Part shown: one piece after another, positions 24,695 to 32,303 of the stretch
How positions within the stretch are numbered: the stretch's first letter is position 1
Layout of the letters: every line of letters starts with the position of its first letter
NCBI GenBank assembly: GCA_040374085.1
Contig: JBEIVB010000017.1
Location: 1 to 34,544 of the forward strand
Direction: 5' to 3'
Length of the DNA stretch: 34,544 nucleotides
Origin: JBEIVB01 sp040374085
GTDB taxonomy: Bacteria > Bacteroidota > Bacteroidia > UBA4408
Position numbers and translations under genes: made by a program
The notes under the pieces: model-generated
What the model was told of the DNA's origin: nothing
Seen by the model: only the letters and a program-made list of their open reading frames with translations
Database searches by the model: none

Positions 24695-25471
24695 GTGCAA
24701 CAGACTGAAAACACTCCTCCTCCTCAAACAGAAAAAAATCTCAACCCTCACGTCTCCGTCGATTGCGTAATCTTCGGGTTCGATTTCGATGGATTAAAGG
24801 TTCTCCTTATTGAGAGGAAACCCACCAATGGGACTTTACACGATCCCGATTTCCGGAACACTTTGCTCCCCGGCAACTTGGTGAAAGACGACGAGGACCT
24901 CGATACCAGCGCCAAACGGGTATTGTATGAACTCACCGGTTTAACCAACATCTTTCTGGAGCAGTTCTTTGCTTTCGGAGATCCGGCCCGTGTAAAAGGC
25001 AAATTCGATACTCATTGGCTTCAAGCCATTCGCGATGAACCCAGCGCAAGGGTAATTACGGTGGCCTATTATTCCTTGGTTAAGTTGGAAAAATACAAGC
25101 CAACCGCATCCTCTTTTGCACAAAGAGCCGAATGGTTCCCCATTTCTGCCATTCCTCCGCTTGCGTTCGACCACAATGCCATTTTAGACAAGGCCATTAA
25201 AACCCTTACCAACAAGCTCCGCACCCAACCCATTGGATTTGAGTTGTTGCCGGAAAAATTCACCCTCGGGCAATTGCAAAAGCTGTATGAGGTGATTCTC
25301 GGAAGGGAGCTGGACAAACGCAATTTTAGAAGAAAAATATTAAACAAACGCATCCTCATTCCTCTGTTGGAAAAGCAACAAGGCGTGCCGCACAAGCAAG
25401 CTCAACTGTTTATGTTCGACCGTGAAAAATACGAGGATATGAAAGAAACATCTTTCGGCTTTGATTTGTAA
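24695..25471 (+). CDS. Nudix/winged-helix transcriptional regulator (NrtR/AraR-like)
   Basis: The protein has 258 residues if it starts at the GTG at 24695. An in-frame TTG at 24635 lies inside the previous gene and before the promoter. The Nudix-like domain (about 22-150) opens with VDCVIFGFDFDGLKVLLIERK. Its Nudix box is degenerate: the canonical REuxEExGu reads RVLYELTGL, so two of the three catalytic acids are replaced. The C-terminal winged helix has the family signature FELLPEKFTLGQLQKLYEVILG and KRNFRRKIL. Such proteins are ligand-sensing regulators; in Bacteroidota some (AraR type) control sugar use. It converges on the amylase gene across a shared terminator. Confidence 0.88.
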   Translation: MQQTENTPPPQTEKNLNPHVSVDCVIFGFDFDGLKVLLIERKPTNGTLHDPDFRNTLLPGNLVKDDEDLDTSAKRVLYELTGLTNIFLEQFFAFGDPARVKGKFDTHWLQAIRDEPSARVITVAYYSLVKLEKYKPTASSFAQRAEWFPISAIPPLAFDHNAILDKAIKTLTNKLRTQPIGFELLPEKFTLGQLQKLYEVILGRELDKRNFRRKILNKRILIPLLEKQQGVPHKQAQLFMFDREKYEDMKETSFGFDL

Positions 25472-25490
25472 ACGGTAATCAAAACCATAA

Positions 25491-25522
25491 AAAAAGGCTG
25501 CCCGATCTTGGACAGCCTTTTT
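25491..25522. terminator. Bidirectional terminator between the Nudix regulator and amylase
   Basis: A 10-bp stem, 25491-25500 with 25513-25522, has A- and T-runs around a GGCTG/CAGCC core and a 12-nt loop. It lies between two convergent stop codons. Confidence 0.85.
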
Positions 25523-25543
25523 AGTTTACGAGCGATTTAAACG

Positions 25544-28369
25544 TTATCGCATCAACATAATTTTTCCGGATTGAGTGCCTTTGCTTGTCTTCAACTGATA
25601 GAGGTAGACGCCTGCTTCTGCCCGCTCACCGCCTTCCGTTTCGCCATCCCACTCCACCATTTGAGGTCCGGCCTGAGCCATACCCTTGAACAAAGTTTTT
25701 ACCCTACGACCCAAGGCATCGCTCACCACCAGCTCCACTTCCTGGCTCGCTTCAAGGGCGTAGGTTAAGGTGGTAAAATGCTCAAATGGATTTGGATAGG
25801 CACCAAAATTCTGTACCGCATCCATTTCCTCTATGTTGGTAAGGTTGGGTATGGTCATATCCGGAACCGGAAGTTGCTGATCTGTATAAACCTTAAACTG
25901 GCCGGGCTGAAGGCTCACGGTCATGTTTACATCGTTCACTTGAAGCGGAGCCCCCGTGAGGTAATCGTACCAGGTGCCGGTATGTTGGAAGCCGGTAAAG
26001 ACGTTGGTTTGCACCACATCAAAATTTCCGAAAACACAGGTGTTCATGGCGGCATCGTTGATGTAGAGTTGCTTTTGCTTGCCCCCAACCGACATGTTGT
26101 AATTGCTGGTGCGGTAGGAGGGATGCAGTTGCTTGAGCTTGATGAAGGCCGCGTATGTTTTGTACAACCTGTGCCGATCGGGGTTGTTGTAATATTCCCA
26201 CCAGCGGTTGGGCTTCACGCCGGTTCGTCCATTAAAATCAATGGAAATATCGTAACCCAATTCCCCGAATTGCCACAACATTTTTGGGCCTGGGGTTAAA
26301 AACACATAGGGCGCTAACTGGGCCATCCTTTGCATGGCATTGGCATTGGTGCGCGTTGAATAGTTACCATTTGCGTTCCCATAAGTCTTAACGGTGTACA
26401 TAATGCGCTCTTCGTCATGACTTTCTGCATATCCAACCAAATTATGAAATGGCCAGTTGCGAGCTTTGTAGGAAAGGCCCCACTCAAAATTTGAACTGTT
26501 TTCAAAGCCCATTGCGGCCTGGGAGGTTTCAAAGGTAGCTTTACCCCATAACATGCAACCCATGGCACACAAAACGGTTTCTTCATCGTTGTTGCCCAAA
26601 TGCTCTAAAATGGCATAGGTGCCCGGATGCCTCGCCCATAGCTTGTTTACAATGCGTTGAATGTGGTTCACACGACTTTGATCGTATTGAGACCAAAGGC
26701 CAACATCCAGCCCAGAATCAAATTGAGTAAATCCTTTGGATAAGTCGAAGCGGAAGCCATCTACTTTGTACTCTTTTACCCAGTAGCTCAGCACGCTGTC
26801 TACCATTTCTTGCACATAAGGACTGTCGTGGTTAAAATCGAAGCCCACGTTAAAGGGGTGCTTTGCTACCGGGTTGCAATAAGGGCTGTTGGAAGATGGC
26901 CTCTCGTTGTCCTGATCCCAGAAGAGTGTGGCATAAGGCGATTGACCAAAACAATGGTTGAATACCACATCCAAGATAACGGCTATGCCGTTTTTGTGGA
27001 GGGTATCTATAAGTTCTTTCAGTTTCTCTTTGGGACCATAATATTTGTCAACGGCTGTAAAATAGGTTGGCCCATATCCCCAGGAGTTGTTGCCTTCAAA
27101 CTCTCCCCATGGCATGAACTCCACCGCATTTACTTTGAGGTTCTTCAGGTATTTAATGGAGTCTATAATGGACTTAAAGTCGTGGCGGGGAACGAAATCC
27201 CGCACCAACAGCTCATACACCACAAGGTCGCGGCTGTCGGGCTTTTGAAAGTTTGGCACCTGCCAGTTGAATGGGGTTTGTCCGGGTTGAAAAACCGAAA
27301 CCTTGTTGTAGGTTTTTCCATTCGGAAAGGGAATGAGGTTGGGGTAAATGAGGGGGTTAATGGCGTTGTCTGTGCCTTGCTCCAGAACCTTATCGCAATA
27401 AGGGTCGCCAATTCGAATGTTGTCGTCCACTACATATTGAAAACGATATTCAGTGCCTGGGGTTAATCCACCCACGCGAATCCAATATCGATCACCGTCA
27501 AATGATTTTGCGCACTGCCATTGAGGGGCAATCTCCCAGTTGTTCCAATCGCCTATAACAAATACGTGGTCCTTAAACGGCACCTTCAGCATCAGCACCA
27601 CAGCCGTATCTCCGGGTAAATAATTGATGCCCTGTTTCATGCCGGCCGGCGGATCCTGCACCACCGGAGGGTTGCGCACCACGTAATACATAGAATCAGT
27701 AAAGACCAGGCCGGTGGTGGTTTCGGCACGCATCTTCAACCAGTATTTACCCGGCTGGTTTGCCACAATGTTGGCGCTGCAGGTAGTGTTGCTGGCTTGC
27801 TGTGCAATCAGCTGGTTGTTGCGGTAGAGGTTGATGAAGGCCGGTTGATTGGTTTTTACCGTAAAGGGAAAACTCTGGCCTTGCGTAACCACCCGCACAT
27901 ATTCTATGGGAGATGTAATGGCTCCTGTAAATCCGGAACCGTAAATGGGGTAGTACACATCGCTGCCATCGGCGTTTTTACCCACCTGTGTTCCGGCGGC
28001 ATTTCTAAAAACCATGGCCATGGCACGTGGCTTATCGCTGGTGCCGCAACCATAAAAGGTGTTCAACTTAAATCGAATTCTCCATTGGTTGTTGCCCATA
28101 CCGGTCATTAAAACCGTGGAATCTGGAGCAGGCCAAGGGGTTTTTATGAACTTCCAATCTCCGGCACTCCCACTGAAATCGGTAATCAAGCCGGTGTGTA
28201 TGTAAACCGGACCCGAAAATCCATTTAAGGCCGCGTTGCCTTGTCCGGCATTAAAGACAATGGTAACCGAGTCGTTCAACTGCGGAAATTCCGGGGTTAC
28301 GGTAATCACCTGCCCAACAGCGGAGAAGGAGAGCAGCAACGCAAATAAGAGATGGCTTATGTTCTTCAT
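25544..28369 (-). CDS. Secreted GH13 alpha-amylase-family enzyme with T9SS sorting domain
   Basis: A 941-residue multidomain protein. Order: signal peptide (1-20); a carbohydrate-binding-like module (about 28-142, with VYIHTG and MVFRNAAGTQVGKNADG); a second beta domain (about 150-232); a CBM48-like domain (about 255-325, with VIGDWNNW); and the GH13 barrel from about 380. The four GH13 regions are DVVFNH (467), GFRFDLSKG with nucleophile Asp542, AILEH with acid/base Glu589, and ESHDEE with Asp652. The end (about 860-941) is a T9SS type A sorting domain starting at YPNPFEHFTTLTY and finishing KIMLMR. It should cleave alpha-glucans at the cell surface or outside. It follows two other T9SS cargo genes, with a hairpin between. 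Confidence 0.95.
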   Translation of the reverse strand: MKNISHLLFALLLSFSAVGQVITVTPEFPQLNDSVTIVFNAGQGNAALNGFSGPVYIHTGLITDFSGSAGDWKFIKTPWPAPDSTVLMTGMGNNQWRIRFKLNTFYGCGTSDKPRAMAMVFRNAAGTQVGKNADGSDVYYPIYGSGFTGAITSPIEYVRVVTQGQSFPFTVKTNQPAFINLYRNNQLIAQQASNTTCSANIVANQPGKYWLKMRAETTTGLVFTDSMYYVVRNPPVVQDPPAGMKQGINYLPGDTAVVLMLKVPFKDHVFVIGDWNNWEIAPQWQCAKSFDGDRYWIRVGGLTPGTEYRFQYVVDDNIRIGDPYCDKVLEQGTDNAINPLIYPNLIPFPNGKTYNKVSVFQPGQTPFNWQVPNFQKPDSRDLVVYELLVRDFVPRHDFKSIIDSIKYLKNLKVNAVEFMPWGEFEGNNSWGYGPTYFTAVDKYYGPKEKLKELIDTLHKNGIAVILDVVFNHCFGQSPYATLFWDQDNERPSSNSPYCNPVAKHPFNVGFDFNHDSPYVQEMVDSVLSYWVKEYKVDGFRFDLSKGFTQFDSGLDVGLWSQYDQSRVNHIQRIVNKLWARHPGTYAILEHLGNNDEETVLCAMGCMLWGKATFETSQAAMGFENSSNFEWGLSYKARNWPFHNLVGYAESHDEERIMYTVKTYGNANGNYSTRTNANAMQRMAQLAPYVFLTPGPKMLWQFGELGYDISIDFNGRTGVKPNRWWEYYNNPDRHRLYKTYAAFIKLKQLHPSYRTSNYNMSVGGKQKQLYINDAAMNTCVFGNFDVVQTNVFTGFQHTGTWYDYLTGAPLQVNDVNMTVSLQPGQFKVYTDQQLPVPDMTIPNLTNIEEMDAVQNFGAYPNPFEHFTTLTYALEASQEVELVVSDALGRRVKTLFKGMAQAGPQMVEWDGETEGGERAEAGVYLYQLKTSKGTQSGKIMLMR

Positions 28370-28383
28370 GAGGATGGAAAAAA

Positions 28384-28419
28384 AGCCGGAAAGGCTACAC
28401 GTTGTATTTCTCTCCGGCT
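28384..28419 (-). terminator. Hairpin with U-run between the 28446 gene and amylase
   Basis: On the minus strand AGCCGGA (28419-28413) pairs with TCCGGCT (28390-28384) around a 22-nt loop and runs into seven Ts. It lies after the 306-residue cargo gene and 15 nt before the amylase ATG. No TAnnTTTG box is seen between this hairpin and amylase, so partial read-through (attenuation) is possible. Confidence 0.65.
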
Positions 28420-28445
28420 AATGGTTTAACGGTTGAAATTCAGTA

Positions 28446-29366
28446 TCAATCCAAAATGATGAGTTTGTCGGAGGCCACGCTGTTGCCACCGTTTATGGTG
28501 AAGTAGTAGATGCCTTTGCTGAGTTTCTCACCTGCATCGTTGGTACCATCCCAATCTATGGTGTTTAAGCCTGACTTCACTTTGCCCTCCAACACGCTGG
28601 CAACAAGGCGACCGTTTACATCATACACAGAGATGCTGTAGTTTCGGCTGGCATCGTTTGCAAAAAACTCAATGCGGGTTTCGTCTTTGAATGGGTTGGG
28701 ATATACTTTGCTGTGGTACTCAAACGAGCGGGTTTCGGGCAATCCCACTTCAACGCCGTTGATTACCTTATTAAAATAAACCGGTGCATTTACCCACTCG
28801 CCCAAAAGCGGATCGGAACTGCCAATAACCAATGGGTTGTTTGTTTCGAGGTTGGTTATGAAAATATCTTGGCATCCGTTATCACGCCCAGAGGTGCTTG
28901 CGTCGGCAGAACGGAACACAAGCCCCATGGTATAGGCGGTTTGACTGGGTTGCATTGGGGTAGAGATTACCGTTCCTCCGGCCGAGCTTCCCAAATTTAC
29001 GATGCCCGAATCTCCGTAATAACGGTTGTAGCTGTTGATGCGCAGAGTCCAAATGCCGTTGCCTTCGTTGGTCATTTCCCCAACCCCATCATCGGCAGGA
29101 TTTGCTCCCCAGTTGCCAACTACGTGCTCCCAAACCTCCGAATTGAAAGGAACAATTTGAGTTTGGCAATAGATAGGCCCGCTGGAACAAACTCCGGAGT
29201 GCGCATAGATTTTTGGCAGGGGAGAAGGATTGCCTTGTCCGCCCTGCAAGCTGCAATCGAGGCTTACAAATTTTTTTGTGTCGAGGTAAATCTTCAGGCC
29301 TTGCTGGGCAAAGGCAGCAGAGGCGAGCATCATGAGCGATGCCAATGAGAGTAGGGTTGTTTTCAT
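28446..29366 (-). CDS. T9SS cargo protein with carbohydrate-binding-like module
   Basis: A 306-residue secreted protein. A signal peptide (MKTTLLSLASLMMLASAAFAQ) is followed by one module of about 160 residues and a T9SS type A sorting domain (about 220-306). The sorting domain has KVYPNPFKDETRIEF, the FlgD-like NTIDWDGTNDAGEKLSKGIYYF and a final KLIILD. The module shares a core with the amylase N-terminus and with the 687-residue neighbour: a VVGNWG segment, a Met-x-x-x-GN-x-x-W strand, an I-x-x-YY strand, and VFRSADAS-x-x-G-x-D. It has no catalytic domain, so it may be a surface glycan-binding protein. It lies 10 bp behind the 687-residue gene and shares its transcript. Confidence 0.88.
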   Translation of the reverse strand: MKTTLLSLASLMMLASAAFAQQGLKIYLDTKKFVSLDCSLQGGQGNPSPLPKIYAHSGVCSSGPIYCQTQIVPFNSEVWEHVVGNWGANPADDGVGEMTNEGNGIWTLRINSYNRYYGDSGIVNLGSSAGGTVISTPMQPSQTAYTMGLVFRSADASTSGRDNGCQDIFITNLETNNPLVIGSSDPLLGEWVNAPVYFNKVINGVEVGLPETRSFEYHSKVYPNPFKDETRIEFFANDASRNYSISVYDVNGRLVASVLEGKVKSGLNTIDWDGTNDAGEKLSKGIYYFTINGGNSVASDKLIILD

Positions 29367-29376
29367 GAGAAGTAAA

Positions 29377-31440
29377 TTAGCGTTTGATGAGTTTTATGGT
29401 GTTGCGTTGATGTTGCTCGGTAACCTGAAGGAAGTAAGCACCGGATGGTAAGGCTGAAACATCAAGCAGAAGTCTGTCGCCCACCACCTCTTTTCCAACA
29501 AGAGGCAGCTCCTGACCTATGCTGCTGAACAGAGAAACCATAGCCTTGTTCCAATTTATGCCGCTTGCCTGCAGGCAAACCTGATCTTGCGCCGGATTGG
29601 GGTGCATGCGCAGGTTCCGTTGTGCCAAACCGTCTTCTATGCCAACACCGGTAACCATAATTTGTTTCACAATGGTATCGGTGCCGCAGGCGTTGGTTAC
29701 AATCAAACGCACGTTGTAGGTTCCGGGAGCAGGGTAGGAGCGTAGGGGATTGATGGAATTCACCGTGGCATCTATCGTACCGTCGTTTGTGAAATCCCAT
29801 TGGTAGGTTCCGTTGGGGTAGGTGTTGGAAACCGAAAAGGTTACCAAGAAGCCATTGGGGATGTACGTAAAATCGGCAGTGGGAACCGGAACGGAGTTTA
29901 CGTTTACCAGATCAATTCCAGTGCAGCCCTGGGCATTGGTTACGGTGATGGTGTAGGTACCCGGTTGCGCTACCGAAATGGTTGAGGTGGTGGCGCCGTT
30001 GGACCAAGCATAGGACAAAAATCCGGGCGTGGCAGCAAGCGTTGCGCTTTGGTTGGGACAAATGTTTTGGTCGGCGCCGGCGGTTACCATAGGCAATTCA
30101 CCTAAGCTTACTTCCACCGTGTCGCGCGAAAGGCAACCGTTTCGGTTGGTAAGCGCCAGCCAATAGGTTCCGCTTTCACCCACCGAAATGGAAGCGGTGG
30201 TGGCGCCGGTACTCCACAGAGCAGAGGTGTAAGGAGCCAGATCGTAGGTTGGGGTTATGCCGGCAAAAGAGGAAGTGGGAGCAGGGTTGCCCAATAAAAG
30301 GAAGATGTCGTTTCCGTTTCCATCTTTTCCAATAAGGGTCCCATCGGCGTTGCGAAACACCATAAAAAGCCCGTTGAGTGGACTACCCGAAGGAATATTA
30401 TAATAGTTGCGAATATTAATGGTTATACGCCAAAGGTTATTTCCCAAACTATCCATTCTTCCCAATCCATCGTCTTGTCCCCAGTTGCCCACCCACGGAA
30501 TAACCGGTCCGGTAAAGGGCTGGGCTTCGTAGCTCGAGTGGAAATACACTTTTGACGCTCCGGCTAAACCGCTCTGGCCCTGGGTTGCATCGTAAATAAT
30601 GGTTAAGGAATCGTTTTGAGGGCTTAGGAAGAAACCACCACCCAAGGTTAGATTGGCCAACCCGCAAATGCTGGTGTCGTTGCCCAGACTGAGCGGCAAA
30701 GAGGAGCCGCCAAAGGTTGAAACTACAATTTGATCGTTGCTGAAGCAGGTGCCGTTGGTAACCGTAACAGAATAGGTTCCGGGTTGGGTAACCGTAATGG
30801 AAGCGGTGGTGGCACCTGTGCTCCAAGAATAAGCGTTGGTTGATAAATTACCGGCTGTTAAAACCAGGCTTCCTCCCTGACAGATGGTGGTATCGGGGCC
30901 AAAGTTTACCGAGCAATCTAAGGCGGTGCTGATGGTGAACGTGGCTTTGTAGTTGGCCCCGTTGTTGTTGTCGATGTGGGTTCCGTTTCCTCCGGTAAAG
31001 GTGTAGTCGGCTTCGAAATACACTTCCAGAACGTAATTCCCATCGGTTAGCCCCGACATGAAGGAAATGGATTGGGCATTGGTTTGCCAAACCTGATCTC
31101 CGGGCACGCTTAGGTTTGCACCAAAAGGAAGGTTCAAAGAGGTAAAAGGAACAACTGCGGTAGAACCCGCCTCCACCACCCGGTAATACATTCTTGCGCC
31201 GGTAACATCGTCGGACCCATTCTTGTAGGTTTTTACTTGTCCACCGGTGAGCAGGTAGGTTGAGGCTGCGCTGGAGAAAGTTCCAAGAGCTTGGGTATTG
31301 AAGGTGAGGCCCGGCACGTAGGTATTGTTGCTGCCGTTGTTAAGCGCCACCGCACGATCCCAGATACCGCTGGCAGCATGCACCATAGCCGTGGAAAACA
31401 GGCACAAAAACAACATGGTAAAGCGTTTTTTCATATTCAT
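29377..31440 (-). CDS. Large T9SS cargo protein with Ig-like repeats and PKD domain
   Basis: A 687-residue protein; an ATG two codons in (31434) is an equal start. Order: signal peptide (to about 23); a beta domain (about 25-175); Ig-like repeat 1 (178-241); Ig-like repeat 2 (251-446), interrupted by a carbohydrate-binding-like module (about 271-406); Ig-like repeat 3 (452-515); a PKD domain (about 518-597, with YQWDFTNDGTIDA); and a T9SS sorting domain (about 605-687, starting RMHPNPAQDQ). The repeats share WSTGATTASI and PGTYxxxVTN. There is no catalytic site. It is probably a surface adhesin or glycan-binding protein exported by T9SS, and is the first gene of the cargo cluster. Confidence 0.9.
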   Translation of the reverse strand: MNMKKRFTMLFLCLFSTAMVHAASGIWDRAVALNNGSNNTYVPGLTFNTQALGTFSSAASTYLLTGGQVKTYKNGSDDVTGARMYYRVVEAGSTAVVPFTSLNLPFGANLSVPGDQVWQTNAQSISFMSGLTDGNYVLEVYFEADYTFTGGNGTHIDNNNGANYKATFTISTALDCSVNFGPDTTICQGGSLVLTAGNLSTNAYSWSTGATTASITVTQPGTYSVTVTNGTCFSNDQIVVSTFGGSSLPLSLGNDTSICGLANLTLGGGFFLSPQNDSLTIIYDATQGQSGLAGASKVYFHSSYEAQPFTGPVIPWVGNWGQDDGLGRMDSLGNNLWRITINIRNYYNIPSGSPLNGLFMVFRNADGTLIGKDGNGNDIFLLLGNPAPTSSFAGITPTYDLAPYTSALWSTGATTASISVGESGTYWLALTNRNGCLSRDTVEVSLGELPMVTAGADQNICPNQSATLAATPGFLSYAWSNGATTSTISVAQPGTYTITVTNAQGCTGIDLVNVNSVPVPTADFTYIPNGFLVTFSVSNTYPNGTYQWDFTNDGTIDATVNSINPLRSYPAPGTYNVRLIVTNACGTDTIVKQIMVTGVGIEDGLAQRNLRMHPNPAQDQVCLQASGINWNKAMVSLFSSIGQELPLVGKEVVGDRLLLDVSALPSGAYFLQVTEQHQRNTIKLIKR
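29950..30013 (-). repeat. Ig-like repeat core, third copy
   Basis: This DNA encodes the AWSNGATTSTISV and PGTYTITVTN core of Ig-like repeat 3. It is clearly related at DNA level to the segments at 30170-30220 and 30770-30836, most strongly over the strand encoding GATT plus a Ser/Thr run. Confidence 0.7.
30170..30220 (-). repeat. Ig-like repeat core, second copy (after inserted module)
   Basis: This DNA encodes LWSTGATTASISV of Ig-like repeat 2. It is separated from the first half of the same repeat by the inserted module (30225-30630). Confidence 0.7.
30770..30836 (-). repeat. Ig-like repeat core, first copy
   Basis: This DNA encodes YSWSTGATTASITV and PGTYSVTVTN of Ig-like repeat 1, the uninterrupted reference copy. 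Confidence 0.7.
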
Positions 31441-31453
31441 GTGTTAAATCGAC

Positions 31454-31486
31454 ACTAAGATAAGACAAGAAAAAACAGGCTACCAA
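31454..31486 (-). promoter_or_regulatory. Near-consensus promoter of the T9SS cargo cluster
   Basis: On the minus strand TTG (31486-31484) is followed by 22 nt and TATCTTAG (31461-31454), one mismatch from TAnnTTTG. It lies 13 nt before the 31440 ATG, in the 75-bp gap behind the LytTR gene. An imperfect -7 box would fit a gene that needs an activator. Confidence 0.5.
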
Positions 31487-31515
31487 GCCAAACAACATTT
31501 TTTTACAAATGCATC

Positions 31516-32202
31516 TTACAGAGTATTCAAACGCTTAAGCAGGTTCTCCTTGTAGGATCTGCTGATGGGAATAACGAACTCGCCAATGGAAACGGCATTG
31601 TCTTCGATTTCGCGAATCTTATCGATGCGGATGATGAAGGAACGGTGCACCCGTACAAAGTCTTTTTCAGGAAGCTTGCCTTCTAGACTTTTCATGGTAC
31701 TGAGAATGGTGAAACGGCCGGCAGTGGTGTAAATGTTCACGTAATCGGCAAGGGCCTCTACGTGGGAAATATCGGCGAGTCCAATGCGCACCAATCGGCT
31801 GTCCTTCTTTATGAAAATATCTTGTTGGGCGCCGGGTTCAATTTGCAGGCTTTCCGATACCTGCTTTACCTTTTCAATTGACTTTAGAAAACGCGCATAT
31901 TCAACCGGCTTTACCAAGAAATCGGTTACGTTGAACTCGAAGGCTTCTGCCCCGTGTTCACGATTGGCTGTAACCAAGACAACTTGGGGAAGGTCATCAA
32001 ACGTTCTCAAGAAATCGATGCCGCTCATCTCGGGCATCTCCACATCGAGGAAAATCACATCGATGTTTTCTTTTCTTATTATAGCGAGGGCTTCAGAGGC
32101 TTGGGAGCAAGAACCGGCCATATACAAACCCGGAGTCTTTTCAACAAAATGCTGAATGGCAAAACGGGAAAGTTCATCATCATCAACAACAAGGCACTGC
32201 AT
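31516..32202 (-). CDS. LytTR-family response regulator
   Basis: The protein has 228 residues from the ATG at 32202; an in-frame TTG two codons upstream is less likely. The receiver domain (1-120) has the acidic pocket DDD (7-9), phosphoacceptor Asp53 in FLDVEMPEMSG, Thr78 and Lys98. The C-terminal LytTR DNA-binding domain (about 128-228) has the typical VEALADYVNIYT strand, the VRVHRSFII motif and a final SRSYKENLLKRL. It would bind DNA when phosphorylated by a LytS/YehU-type histidine kinase; no kinase is in the window. It lies 75 bp upstream of the T9SS cargo cluster in the same direction, so it is a candidate regulator of it. Confidence 0.95.
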   Translation of the reverse strand: MQCLVVDDDELSRFAIQHFVEKTPGLYMAGSCSQASEALAIIRKENIDVIFLDVEMPEMSGIDFLRTFDDLPQVVLVTANREHGAEAFEFNVTDFLVKPVEYARFLKSIEKVKQVSESLQIEPGAQQDIFIKKDSRLVRIGLADISHVEALADYVNIYTTAGRFTILSTMKSLEGKLPEKDFVRVHRSFIIRIDKIREIEDNAVSIGEFVIPISRSYKENLLKRLNTL

Positions 32203-32221
32203 AGACAAAAGGTTAATCGTT

Positions 32222-32229
32222 CAAACATA
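32222..32229 (-). promoter_or_regulatory. -7 box (TATGTTTG) for the LytTR regulator
   Basis: TATGTTTG on the minus strand ends 19 nt before the ATG at 32202. No TTG is found at the -33 distance. It is divergent from the strong promoter at 32254-32284. Confidence 0.55.
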
Positions 32230-32253
32230 CCGTTTTTATTTCAGATATGGGGG

Positions 32254-32284
32254 TTGGCGGGCTGGTTCTGAATGGATACATTTG
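32254..32284 (+). promoter_or_regulatory. Promoter of the acyl-CoA dehydrogenase/hydratase fusion
   Basis: TTG (32254-32256) is followed by 20 nt and TACATTTG (32277-32284), an exact consensus. The ATG at 32304 follows 19 nt after the -7 box. Confidence 0.8.
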
Positions 32285-32303
32285 AGCAGACCATTAACCA
32301 AAC

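Noticed and set aside
26810..27466. Plus-strand open frame of 218 codons opposite the amylase
   Set aside because: It lies inside the GH13 catalytic region, with no recognisable features of its own.
28421..28440. LytTR-type binding site near an ACCGTTAAA sequence
   Set aside because: Only one imperfect 9-mer is seen, without the second direct repeat that LytTR sites need.
24695..32202. Complete Sus-type polysaccharide utilisation locus
   Set aside because: No SusC-like TonB receptor or SusD lipoprotein is present, so I do not call it a Sus-type locus.
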